From the NCBI GenBank assembly GCA_016800925.1, contig JABCPU010000002.1, positions 558,001 to 622,000 on the forward strand: 64,000 nucleotides of DNA. Reading direction: 5' to 3'. This DNA comes from Suillus spraguei (Eukaryota; Basidiomycota; Agaricomycetes; Boletales; Suillaceae). Positions 49,487-59,698 of this stretch are shown in pieces (within the stretch, counting starts at the first letter, position 1; each line of letters starts with the position of its first letter). The translations under genes were made by a program, and so were the position numbers. The notes below the pieces were generated by a model that had not been told where the DNA came from, did not search any database, and saw only the letters and a program-made list of their open reading frames with translations.

Positions 49487-51761
49487 TAATTTAATTACGC
49501 ACCACGGGTTTGTTTCGTTCAGAAACACTTGTTCATTTCAGTACGTATATTTTCACGCCTACATGATTTTGTATAGATTTTGTGCACTAGAGATAATGCA
49601 ATGTTTAAGTAACACAAGTAATGACAACGGGTTGAGGCAGGTGCGAATGCTCGAGGGACACAGCGAGAAGGTCACGGCGCCTCCTCTGCAAAGACATACA
49701 CGCGATAGTCCGCGCAGTGTTTCCATGCATGCCCAAGGTGACTGGGAGCAATGACGAAGAACCGTGATCAATTGGATCTGTTAAAAATTACCTTCGCCAT
49801 ACGACAAAACCAGGCCTTCTGCCAATGGTTGAGCTAAGCCCTCTCGTGAATCGCGGCAAGCATCCAACCATGTATAACGAGAAGAGCCCGGTAGCGGTAC
49901 TAGGAGAACCTGTAACAAGGAGGCTCAAATAGACATACACGCACTCAGATACTGCAACTTAGTTGTGTTCAATTATGATCTTGCCAGCGGACTCAGGTGA
50001 AAGGAGATCGGTAAGGTCAAGTCCGCACGAGAACGTAAGAAAAGTATAATCCTGATCAGATCATCACCAAGCTGTGGAGTTACACCCACAGCAGGACCAC
50101 AGGGTTTCTTCGACTTGCTATAAAGTTTACACTTGTAGCACATTTTCGGTGTGAGGTATGACTCGCACCAACCAATCATGATATGTAGTTTTAGATGAAG
50201 GAGAGCTAGAGAACGGTGGCGCATAATAAACCAATACGTGGCTCTATAAGGTCCTCGTGCTTACATCAAGCATGCGATTGTATGTAATGAGATGAGATCA
50301 CGGAATGTCAGATGGCGGGAGAAATCATTGGTACATTAATTGTGACCATCGGCATACTCAGCAGAGGTACAACAGATAAAGAGCCAGAAGCAAGTCCAGC
50401 GACCAGCATGCTTATTGTTGCATGAGGATTAGTGCTCGGAGTTATATTGGCGATGGTGGAGGTGAAGTCAGTAGCATGCGGTTGTGGGGATGACTGGGTT
50501 TGAACCGCGCCGCTGGGTTGTTGCGTGACGGCGCTATTGGCGAGCTTCTGGAAGAGAGACGATTTCGAACCCAGTGGAAAGGGAGGGGTTGGGATGGTGT
50601 ATTGTGAGCATCTGGGTGTATGGGGCGGAATAAAGATAAAAACAGACCACGAAGGGTGCTTTCATGGGATGATGGTGATAGAGGGTGGAGGCGATGCGTT
50701 GCAGATAACTGAGAAGATGAATTTTATGAAACAGCACCAGATAATATTAACGAACGATGTACGTGAGCAGGATTTAATATTCCACAAGCAAGTAGCTAGT
50801 GTGCGCACCTCTGTTTGGTTTCGCTCCAACAATAAAGCGGCTATATGTGTTTTTCAGATTCTGGTGTAAAACGGTGTTTGACCTACTCATAGTGAATGTA
50901 GGAGATCGAGTTGACACCCGATGCCGTTACAGATCAGTCTTGTTACGGAATATGCAGCATTGAGATAAATGACACGCAATTCAATAGAGTATATGTTTTT
51001 CACTGGGGGTATCAGCTATGAAATTGGTAGCCTGACTATACTGTAGCCTTATAATGTATATCATAACAATGCAAATGCATCAACTTTTGAGGATCCCAAT
51101 TAGTAGGCAGGAGGCATACATCAAAGTCACAAGTGCGGTTACTTACTACTATCGGTGATGGTCGGACTCGCGCCAATCCTGACCCAGGAGCTACCGTGTC
51201 TTGAGCTGCATAGTGATGAATTCCGGCACGGCTTCAAAGGTTCGTGCATAAGACATAAGTATCTTAAACGCGGGTCACATGGTATACAATCTCGCTGTCA
51301 GTTCAGTTACGTTGGCAAAGGGAAGCAGCGTGAGCACGTTATTAACCAATACACTTGTCCCACAGACAAAGAATTGTGAAGCTCAGAGCCTGCAGGCCTT
51401 GCGATTTGACCGAGAACCTATCAATGTACGAACCCCTTGAAGCTGCTCAGGAATACACGAAGAAACAACCAACGGAGGCTGAGTTTGAAGTTTGCGAGTC
51501 AGTTCATAGATATCCAAGGCAGTGTAACGCCAAGGAAGCTTCACCGGCTACGCGATCTACTGCAATCAAGGTAGTGAGAGGACTCAGAGGGGGGGAGGTT
51601 ACGCAGAGCACAATATAATTAGTGTTTCGAACGTGTCCGAAGGCACGACTCGCCATGGAGTAAATATCAATCTTGCATCAACAATTTGCACAGGGGCTAA
51701 GACCAGTTAAGATGGCCTCTAAGAAAACCATCCATGAGTGGATGTCAAGGTGTGTTCCGAT
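49487..51761. other. 2.3 kb of accessory sequence without a convincing gene
   Basis: Open frames of up to 114 codons show no family resemblance. The segment at about 50155-50785 is a diverged copy of 58908-59698. The part 50790-51760 holds nothing I recognise; it leads into the tRNA-like array. Confidence 0.45.
50155..50785. repeat. Segmental duplication copy A
   Basis: Collinear with 58908-59698: shared words include TATGACTCGCACCA, CATACTCAGCAGAGGTACAA, ATAAAGAGCCAGAAGC, CGATTTCGAACCCAGTGGAA, TGGTGTATTGTGAGCATCTG and ACGTGAGCAGGATT, in the same order and orientation. This copy lacks about 200 bp present at 59275-59490 and has no WD40 gene beside it. Confidence 0.85.
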
Positions 51762-51856
51762 AAAAAAAAGGCTGTCATCAGCAGGTTTTGAAGCTACACA
51801 GGAAAGAGAAACAGATTTTGATTCTTTGTGGTAACCATCAGGCTAAGACTAGTTAC
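51762..51856 (-). tRNA. tRNA-like unit 1 (degenerate)
   Basis: The most diverged copy. T-arm is imperfect (GTAGCTTCAAAACCTGC) and the anticodon stem has mismatches. T8 follows. Probably a pseudogene. Confidence 0.25.
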
Positions 51857-51909
51857 AATGAACTGCCAAAGAAACCATCACAGGTGAATATTAAGGTGTG
51901 TTCCGGCAG

Positions 51910-52000
51910 AAAAAACCTTGTCGTCGGCAGGTTTCGAACCTGCACAGTCCAAGAGAAACAGATTTTGATTCTGTCGTGGCAACCACCTAACACCAGCTAC
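51910..52000 (-). tRNA. tRNA-like unit 2 (Leu-CAA-like)
   Basis: Perfect T-arm GCAGGTTCGAAACCTGC with B box, intact ACAGA/TCTGT stem with CAA in the loop, T6 at the end. Acceptor pairing is about 5 of 7. Confidence 0.4.
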
Positions 52001-52054
52001 GGTGAACTTTCAAAGAAACCGTCCACGAGTGAACATCAAAGTGTGTTCTGATAG

Positions 52055-52150
52055 AAAAAACCTTGTCATCGGCAGGTTTTGAACCCGCACAGTTCAAGAT
52101 AAACAGATTTTGATTCTGTTGTGGCAACCGCCTAGCTAAGACCTGTTAAG
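52055..52150 (-). tRNA. tRNA-like unit 3
   Basis: T-arm GCGGGTTCAAAACCTGC has one mispair. Anticodon-type stem intact. A-box-like TTAGCTAGGCGGTT is the best of the five. T6 follows. Confidence 0.35.
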
Positions 52151-52203
52151 ATGAACTTCTAAAGAAGCCATCCATGAGTGAATGTCAAGGTGTGTTTCAA
52201 TAG

Positions 52204-52294
52204 AAAAAAACCTTGTCGTCGACAGGTTTCAAACCTGCACAGTCCAAAGACACAGATTTTGATTCTGTTGTGGCAACCACCTGACTAAGACCAG
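52204..52294 (-). tRNA. tRNA-like unit 4
   Basis: T-arm GCAGGTTTGAAACCTGT, with a G-U pair at its base. Anticodon-type stem intact. The variable region is about 2 nt shorter. T7 follows. Confidence 0.35.
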
Positions 52295-52352
52295 TTGCGG
52301 TAAACTTGTGAAGAAACCGTCCATGAATGAATATCAAAGTGCGTTCTGATAG

Positions 52353-52450
52353 AAAAAAACTGTAGTTCAGCAGGTTTCGAACCTGCGTAGTCCAAGAGAA
52401 ACAGATTTTGACTCTGTTGTGGTAACCACACTAGCCAGGCTAAAGTCTTG
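52353..52450 (-). tRNA. tRNA-like unit 5
   Basis: Perfect T-arm; stem ACAGA/TCTGT with loop GTCAAAA. Its 3' acceptor half (TGAACTA) pairs at 6 of 7 with an upstream GAGTTCA, but the D region would then be too long. T7 follows. Confidence 0.4.
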
Positions 52451-54134
52451 AACTCCCACTTGACGACTCATCCTAAGTTGAAAACCTATGGGGCCCCTGA
52501 TTGACACTGCCCGAAAAGATGACATGGGCAGTAAAGTTCGGGTCTGAACGTCTACAAGACAATAGAATTGCCCGACGAGGACGAAGACTAAAATAATTCT
52601 AATTCACCATCATTAGCAGCAAGTCAATGTGATGACATTACCACTAAGTATACACGGAGTTTCTGGAAACACAGAAGGAAATGAGCAGATACTAGAAAAC
52701 GAGGACAGTGAAACACTGTCACCGCCTTGAAGGCCAGACATGGAGGATTGGAGACGGGAGTCTCATCTTCCCACAAAACGGTGGTCACGCAGCAATGGAG
52801 TTCATCCCAAACATAACATCGAGACCTCACGCGACCTCGAACTCGACATCAGTAGTGAGAGCACGGCAATAAATCACTGAGGCCATGATGGGGATTTCAG
52901 CGAAACGCGAACTTGGGCCCAAATGGCTGAGCGAACGAGCAATCGAAGAAGACGAGAGAAGAATACCACTCAAGGACAAGAGCAACAGACGCAGGAAGAC
53001 AATCGATTTGAATGATGTCCCATAAAACACGATATAACCCACTCCCTTATGGTAGCGGGAATAAGTCTACATGACACATTAGCACAGGGTGTTCGGAAAC
53101 CAAGGCAAGCGCTTACCTTACTAGGAAGGTTCTGAGAAGTGGAAGCCTTGGAAGTAGAGCACGGTGGTCTGGCTTTCCATAGAGCAGCAGTCTTCTTCGT
53201 ACGAATTTCTGCTCTCTTCTGCACACAACGGGGGCAACAAGGGTCAGTACAAATACGGACAGAGTTTGCAAGCCGTCGTGATAATATTGATCGTCGTAAT
53301 GAGACCATACATGATTGTCATGCTGTCTCAAAGCCATATGGGATGCGGCAGAAGGATAAAAGACAGTGGGAATATACTTTAGGCTAGATAGACCGAAATG
53401 TCTGTTAAGAATTATACCAACTGTCGATAGTAGGAATGCGCGCAGATGTCAACTCCACGGTGACCCCATTATGATTGGAAACAAAACGCAGCACAATGCA
53501 GTCATGTAGAAAAGACGATAGCACGGAGAAATCCCGACTCATCGTTAACATAAATAACAATAGGAATATCAGTGAAGGGTCCAATGACTTGATAACAACT
53601 AAAGGCACAGTCGACGATTAAGATCAACATACGCAGTAAGAAACACAACACCAACTACTGTCATAGCGGGAATGAAGCACTGCGCAGCCTGAGTGAGTCG
53701 CATATCCTGGAGGGTAAGGCTGCTCAGTAAGCTCAGGGAAGGAATCCGAAGAATAGATTCATTCGCCGCTAATGTTGTGATATTAATAGTAATGCTCGCC
53801 AGCAGCTGCGGATCTACCTCAGTGAGCACGGCGCGCAGAGTCGCCGCAGACTGGCGTAGAACTGATTTGTGATTCATGTGACATAGCGTGAATAGGTGCA
53901 TACCAATAAAGTTCGGAACAAACATTGGTCGGACTTCAAAATGAGTTGCGGCATATCGGCAAATCGAACCTATCGTCCACCATGGCCAAATTTTCAAACC
54001 CTTCAGAGAGAGATCTTCGTTTTCCGGTGAAATACATACTGTCCCAACCCAAATCAGCATATGGCGTTTTCGACTGTCTGAATACGCTCTGCTTATTTGA
54101 AGATGAGATTGTCTAAATATTTCGCCAAGTCCAT
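52451..54134 (-). other. Unassigned region with hydrophobic minus-strand open frames
   Basis: Several minus-strand frames have membrane-like segments (IVFLRLLLLSLSGILLSSSS; FIPAMTVVGVVFLTAYVD; TIMYGLITTINIITTACKL) separated by plausible short introns, ending in a minus-strand stop near 52827. They could be exons of a multi-span membrane protein, intact or decayed. I do not recognise a family and could not join the exons with confidence. The hAT element at 54143 sits at the upstream edge. Confidence 0.25.
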
Positions 54135-54142
54135 CTTCCACT

Positions 54143-54970
54143 TAGTGCTGGGGGCAAAACTACTTTTGGCCGAGTTTTGACCAAGTGCCGGCACTTGGCG
54201 CATCGGCAAAACTTGGCAAAACTCCCAGGCGCACTGCATCAACGTGACAATGATTCATGATAATTCATAATGATACTATCGATTATTACATTGACGAGAC
54301 ACCTTTCATAATTAACAGAGACTGCACATCCCAAGGTGCTAGACTTCCTTTTTTGATGATAGCACTTGTTCCGATGCTAGATTGATCGGTTGGAGCAACA
54401 TCCGAAGCAGGTGTGTCTGAGTCACGGAAAAGTGATGCTTCTGTCAGGCCAATGGCAGCACCTTTCTGCAATAAGACCCTGCGAGCTCCATTGTAGACAG
54501 ATGGTGGAGCATCCGGGCACTCTTTGGGGTTTGTGAGAGTAAAAGACAGTGGTTATCTCAGCCTTCAATGCGTTGATCACTGCCACTGGTTGAAGTACAA
54601 TAGTTGCACTTCCAGAATTTTCGACGGGACTTATTATCAACTCGTTCGAGTTCCTTGAAGTTATCAGTTAGGATTTTGGCTGCTGGTGGGCAGCCACCTG
54701 GATGTTTTTCGGTGCACATTTTGAGACGAGTTCTAAGTGCAGCCTGAGGATGGTGCAAATGATATGGTTCAACTTGAACAAATGGTAATATTGTTACTGT
54801 GATGGATTCATGGAGAATCTGTGTAGGAACGCTGTGACAAGCCCGCCCCCTGGACCTCTGGTACTACTACTAGTTGTGCCAAGTTTTGCCGGGACCCTGA
54901 GATACCGCCGGCAATTGCCAAAATGGCACAACTGGCGCGGCGCAATGGCGCAGTATTGCCAACAACACTA
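54143..54970. mobile_element. Non-autonomous hAT-type DNA transposon
   Basis: An 828-bp element with ends TAGTGCTGGGGGCAAAACT (left) and the inverse of TAGTGTTGTTGGCAATACT (right), 15 of 19 matching. A second shared inverted word, CGGCAAAACTTGGCAAAAC, lies further in. Identical 8-bp copies of CTTCCACT flank it exactly (54135-54142 and 54971-54978), the hAT target-site length. Inside on the minus strand is a decayed fragment like the BED-type zinc-finger N terminus of hAT transposases (RRKFWKCNYCTS, then TNPKECPDAPPSVYNGARRV) with an internal stop and a frame shift. No catalytic DDE region is present, so it needs a transposase from elsewhere. Perfect duplication suggests a fairly recent insertion. 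Confidence 0.88.
54181..54198. repeat. Perfect 18-bp palindrome inside the hAT left end
   Basis: CCAAGTGCCGGCACTTGG is self-complementary and lies 38 bp inside the left terminus. Subterminal palindromes are common transposase-binding sites in hAT elements. Confidence 0.8.
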
Positions 54971-55079
54971 CTTCCACTCAAACACGAGAGCAGCTTCGCC
55001 ATCAACCTAGGATTGCCTTCACATTCGAGGCATTTAGTTTCACCTTCGGAGCGACGAAATCAGGTCCTGTAGTAAGCTG

Positions 55080-55610
55080 TTCTTGTCTTTTGGCTTGCTT
55101 ACCCGACGTTGATGATGCTCTGGCCGCGTCCCGCTCTCAGCCAGTGCGTTTCTCGTCTGTTGGCTTGCTTACCCAACCCTGATGATATTGATATTTTGGC
55201 CGTGTCCCGCTCTCAGCAAGTGCGTTTCTCGTCTGCTGGCTCACTTGCTCGACCCTGATGATGCGCTGGTCACATCCCACTCCCAGCCAGTGCGTGTTCT
55301 CATATTTTGGCTCGCTTAGTACCCAACCCCGATGGCGCTTTTGTTGCGTCCCACTCTCAGAGTATGTGTTATCTTCTTTTGGTTTGCTTACCTGACGCTG
55401 ATGATGCTCTGGCCGTGTCCTGCTCTCAGAGAGTGCCGCGTTCTAGTCTTTTGGCTCGATGCTGAATGATGCTCTGGCTGTGTCGCTCTCAGTTGGTGGA
55501 GGTTCTCGTGTTCTCGTGTTTTGGCTCGCTTGCTTGATGCTGACGGCTTGTCACAGTCTCTCGCTGTCCAACAAAAAGGAAGTGCATGATTTTAATGCTG
55601 GTGGTGCTTT
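55080..55610. repeat. Degenerate ~71-bp minisatellite, about seven units
   Basis: TTGGCTYGCTTACCC, then GATGATGCTCTGGCCGTGTC, then CCGCTCTCAGMMAGTGCGTT recur with starts near 55091, 55161, 55237, 55308, 55380, 55452 and 55522. Spacing is 70-76 bp. Units differ by 10-30 percent, so the array is old. Confidence 0.8.
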
Positions 55611-56655
55611 GGCGATGGCCCATTCTCATACGGTGTGTAATGTCATCTGTTAAAATGTTTACTGTTCTTGACACCGCTGGAATGAGTTTCTCTGCGATGG
55701 CCCAACCCAACCAAGTCACGTTTCGCCCTCACACGGTATTATCTTCCCAGGTGAACAGCTAAATCTCTTTGCCCTGTCAGATCACGGTGCGTGTTTCTAT
55801 ATCACGCATGTGTTATGTGGCACGTACTTCCTGTCTTCTAGAAAGTTGAGATGGGAGCCATACATCGTGGTGGTGAGAAACAGTGAACTAGGGGAGCAAC
55901 GACTGTAAGTATCTGGGAGCGGGGCAAATCTATAGGAGAGCATATAGCTATATGATAGCTTCATATTCAGATGCTAATCCGACACGATTATGATGGTATT
56001 CAGACTAAAATCAGACATGCGGACCCTACAAACCAGATATAATTCAGTTGTCGGAATAGTACTAGAATGACTCTGCAAGAGCCAGTGATCCTACGTCGGA
56101 TTAGAACCAGAAACGGGTACTTCCCACTAGAGATTTGCATGATCTTTTCGTACCCTGTCCAGACCTGATCAAATTCTCGTTTCCCCAGTGATTGTAGCCC
56201 TCGATTTTATTTGGCCATTTTATTTCGTCCTGCAAAAGCTTCCGAAATAAAATTCAAATAAAATGAACAAGTGACTCGGCACGCACATAGCGGAAATTGA
56301 AGTCAACTACACGACGGCACGCAGGAGTCTTGAGAATGTGCTCCTGATAATAATAGCCCGACACCCCCAAGTACCTGTTAAAGGATTTCCAGTATTCAGT
56401 TGGGTGGGTAGCTAGAAACACGTCAATTTATATACGCCAGCAGGCCCCGCTAGGTATGTGGGAACAGTTGTCGAGGAGGCAAACCATCTCTTGCCACATT
56501 TTATCGGAAAGTCGAATCCTTCAACATTCCTGATGACTCGGATCGCAACTATCTCGTCATCGCTTTTTCGAAGGGGACTAAGGTTCCCGCATCCCGTTCG
56601 CTAGCACGTATATAATGGGCCACCGAGTATGATATACTTACCTTTCCAGTAAACC
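55611..56655. other. Intergenic, upstream of the protease gene
   Basis: No gene seen. It contains the A/T-rich hairpin at 56204-56264. A likely TATA element (CGTATATAATGG) at about 56606-56617 lies some 40-50 bp before the protease start. Confidence 0.45.
56204..56264. repeat. A/T-rich inverted repeat
   Basis: The left arm begins ATTTTATTTGG and ends TTTTATTTCG. The right arm, CGAAATAAAATTCAAATAAA plus AT, is its reverse complement except for a 2-nt gap. The loop is about 15 nt. Confidence 0.65.
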
Positions 56656-58095
56656 ATGTTCTTCGCTGCATCCTTGTTAACATTTCTGGCAGTGGCTTTG
56701 TCAATCACGGAATCGCCCGTTGAAGTTCGCAATTCCCGCGTCACCCTCCCCATGACCAGGGGGCCAACATTCTCCAATGGTACCAACCTGGTGCAGCACA
56801 ATCATGATGATGCCCAAAGGGCTAGTGTTCTTTTGGCAGGCGATAATAATTGGGGGTGCACCATATCAGTTAGCATTGGCATGCCCCCCACATTCTGTAA
56901 GTTCAACACTGGGAAAACATGCAGCTGCTAATGTATCATTGAAGACGTCTTGAATGTCGACACCGGTAGTTCGCTCACATGGGTCGGCGCCGGCCATCGG
57001 GACGTGGCGACCGATACCGGTTTCGACACTGAAGAGCCTCTGGAGGTAAACTACAAGTCTGCCTTCTTTAAAGGTATGACATACAACAATATCATATGTT
57101 GAAAATACCTACGATCATCTATAGGAACTCTATTCCACGATACCGTCACTCTTCCTAATATGTTCACCATCGACGAGATGTCAATCGGTGTTGCTTCTGA
57201 ATCGAAGGGAGTCCCTCATGACGGTATCTTTGGCATTGGGCCTACACGGTTGTCACTCGGCGACCTGAAAGATACACCGGATAAAACGATCTCGACTATC
57301 ACTGACAGCCTGTTTGACCAAGGCATCATTTCTCAGCCCCTTGTTAGTCTCTGTTTCCAGCCCTCCGCTAGGGGTAGAAACGACGATGGAGTGCTCACCT
57401 TTGGTGAAACTAACCCTGCCCTGTACGTCGGTGACATCGCATACACGTAAGCTACCTCAGCTCTTGGATCAATCCAGACTGATAGTAATTATTTTGTTTC
57501 AGTTCTATCACCAAAACCGAGGGTGCATCGAACTATTGGGGTATCGATCAGAGCATCACATACGGCACCGCGGAGATCTCAAGGCGCACCGCTGGTATCG
57601 TGGATTGTGGCACCACCTTTATTTACCTTGCCTCCGGTGTGTATTTAGAGTCAGCGAGTAATAATGGTCTAATTAACGTTTGATAGATGCCTATAACATG
57701 TACTGGGTTGCAACCGGCGCTAATTTTGATGCAACGACTGAACTTCTCTCTATCACCCTTGAGCGGTACGGTGTCCTTTTGGACTTGGACTTCCATATTA
57801 ACGGCGTACGTCAATTCTGTCAGCCCTCACACCCCTTGTTCACTATTTTGCATGGCAGAAAACCTACAGTCTTACCCCAAATGCCCAAATCTGGCCTCGT
57901 TGGCTCAACTACAGGCTTGGGGGTGTTGACGATGGTATATATCTCGTCTTTAAAAGCCTTGGCACACCCACTGGCCATGGGAATGACTTTCGTCTTGGCT
58001 ATGTATTCCTCCAGCGCTTCTACAGTGTGTTCGATACCCGCGAGTCCCGCGTCGGTTTTGCCGAAACCATATACACTCGTGACATCTCCAATTAA
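56656..58095 (+). CDS. Secreted pepsin-like aspartic protease (A1 family)
   Basis: A predicted secreted endopeptidase. The start MFFAASLLTFLAVALS is a signal peptide and a propeptide follows. The first catalytic motif is NVDTGSSLTWVGAG, after a GTAAGT...TTGAAG intron that joins MPPTF to YVLNVDTG. Family blocks: GVPHDGIFGIGPTRLSLGDL, SQPLVSLCFQPS, GVLTFGETNPALYVGDIAYT, NYWGIDQSITYG, the second catalytic motif AGIVDCGTTFIYLASDAY, and DDGIYLVFKSLG with RLGYVFLQRFYSVFDTRESR and VGFA at the end. The fold is close to polyporopepsin-type enzymes of wood-decay fungi. The second motif reads Asp-Cys-Gly where Asp-Thr/Ser-Gly is usual; both catalytic Asp remain. Stop at 58095. Confidence 0.9.
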
Positions 58096-58209
58096 TATAT
58101 AATTGCCAAAGTATATGAAGCATCATTTTTCAGATGCAAAGCAGCATACAGATTTGAAGGTTGTACAGACTCAGGCTATGAGGTCTTATTCCCCATGTAA
58201 ATGCTGGCC

Positions 58210-58907
58210 ATGTTTATCAGAAAGGGGAGCACTTTGTTTCTGCATGCTGATCATTCTTTTTTTATACTGGCCTGGCGCGGCTGAAAGAACGTCTTTATTC
58301 TATCGGATGAGAGATTGACTCGGCACAAGCTATAACCTTATAACTTAACAGTTTTACACTACTGGTATTGCTTGTGACATTATCATAGACCAAATAGCAT
58401 TGCATCGTGCACAGTAAATGTAGTTTTCCCAAGCAATCTGAAAGCAAGTTCATCAAGGACAAGTGGTTATAAATTTGGATATAGTGGTTACACACAAAGC
58501 TCGCCGTACATCACCGTGTTGAGTTGCACGCAAGTCTCGGACACGTTCTGCAAAGTAATACCAACTCAGGTTTTACAGTGAACCCCCGCTGACAAACGCA
58601 TAGCGTACTTGTACAGAAAATTTCTACTTATATATGCCAGCCAACGCTAAAACCATGCTGCCGACGCCCGGTAATATTGCGCCATCAATCCCGAAGATTC
58701 CCGATAAGTGTCGAGCTTGTACCTCGACCCCTGATATCCAACACGCCGTCCCTTCCTTACATGGCTCATAGTTTTGCTCTTGGTAGGGGAACTTCATCGA
58801 TCATAGCACTCGGAAGCTCGTATTGGATCCAGTGACCATTCTCATCAAAAACTTTTACCCTTAATCTCGCCACGTTATGCTCAGTGATTCTATACATATT
58901 TAGTATG
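58210..58907 (-). pseudogene. Diverged partial copy of the hydrolase 3' end and flank
   Basis: Positions 58210-58517 and 58745-58860 align with 61340-61760 in the same order (TGGCGCGGCTGAAAGAACGT, GTGGTTACACACAAAGCTCG, CTCATAGTTTTGCTCTTGGT). The coding part reads GHWIQYELPSAMIDEVPLPR then AKL, the same C terminus as the hydrolase at 61665. About 230 bp (58517-58745) in this copy has no counterpart there. Only the last ~35 codons of the gene are present. Confidence 0.85.
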
Positions 58908-59698
58908 GGGTATGACTCGCACCAGCCAATCAGCTTTAAATAAAGAGATAAAGAGAGCGGTGGCACATGATAAACCAGTCCTGGTACTTATGTCATGTGA
59001 TTGTATGTAATGAGATAAAATCATGAGATGTCAGATAGCGAGAGAGATCATCGGTACATTAATGGTGACCATCGGTATACTCAGCAGAGGTACAACCGAT
59101 AAAGAGCCAGAAGCGAGTCCAGCGACCTGCATGTCTTATCGTTGCATGAGGATTAGTGCTAGAAGTTGTATTAACGACTGCTGGGGGTGCGGTGGGGGAC
59201 GAGTCGGTAGCATGCGGTTGCGAGGATGACTGGGCTTGAGCCGCGCCGCTAGATTGTTGCGTACGGTGCTATTGGGAGGGCGTGAGCTTCCCGCAGTAGC
59301 ATTTTTCGGGATCAGTGGCTTCCGTCTCTCTCTCGCACAAGCATTCCTCTGAAGTGGGGTTCAAACATTAAATAGAATCAGGTGGAATTGAACATTCGAG
59401 AAGGAACATGGGAACATACAGGTTTGCCCCTAGTATACGGGACGTCAACGATTTCTGAGGAATGCTGAGGCAGCCCAATATCTACGCTACTTGTTCGGGC
59501 AGAGAGGCGATTTCGAACCCAGTGGAAAGGGCGGGATCCGGATGGTGTATTGTGAGCATCTGGGTGTATGGGACGGAATAATGATAAAAACCGACTACGA
59601 ACGGTTGTTAGAGGGTAGAGGCGGTCCCTTGCAGATAACTGAGAAGTTGATGAACACAGTAATGAAGGATATTAACAAACGGCGTACGTGAGCAGGAT
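58908..59698. repeat. Segmental duplication copy A' (3' flank of the WD40 gene)
   Basis: Collinear with 50155-50785 but carrying ~200 bp more (59275-59490). It runs directly into the stop codon region of the WD40 gene and directly abuts the hydrolase fragment on its left, so two duplicated modules are joined near 58908. Confidence 0.85.

Larger units (their letters stand above)
51762..52450 (-). repeat. Tandem array of five ~148-bp tRNA-like units
   Basis: Oligo-A runs on the plus strand begin at 51762, 51910, 52055, 52204 and 52353, a spacing of 145-149 bp. Each unit read on the minus strand holds an A-box-like word (TTAGC...GGTGGTT), an anticodon-type stem-loop (ACAGA, loop with TCAAA, TCTGT), a ~14-nt variable region, a T-arm (GCAGG TTCGAAA CCTGC in the best copies) and then T6-T8 as in a Pol III terminator. 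The loop would present CAA, as in tRNA-Leu, and the long variable region fits that class. Acceptor stems pair poorly, so functional tRNA status is doubtful. Confidence 0.8.

Noticed and set aside
50490..50575. Possible tRNA from words GGGTTTGAACC and TTCGAACCCAG
   Set aside because: The B-box-like words are an inverted pair with no tRNA-like stems or terminator; the second duplicated copy spaces them differently.
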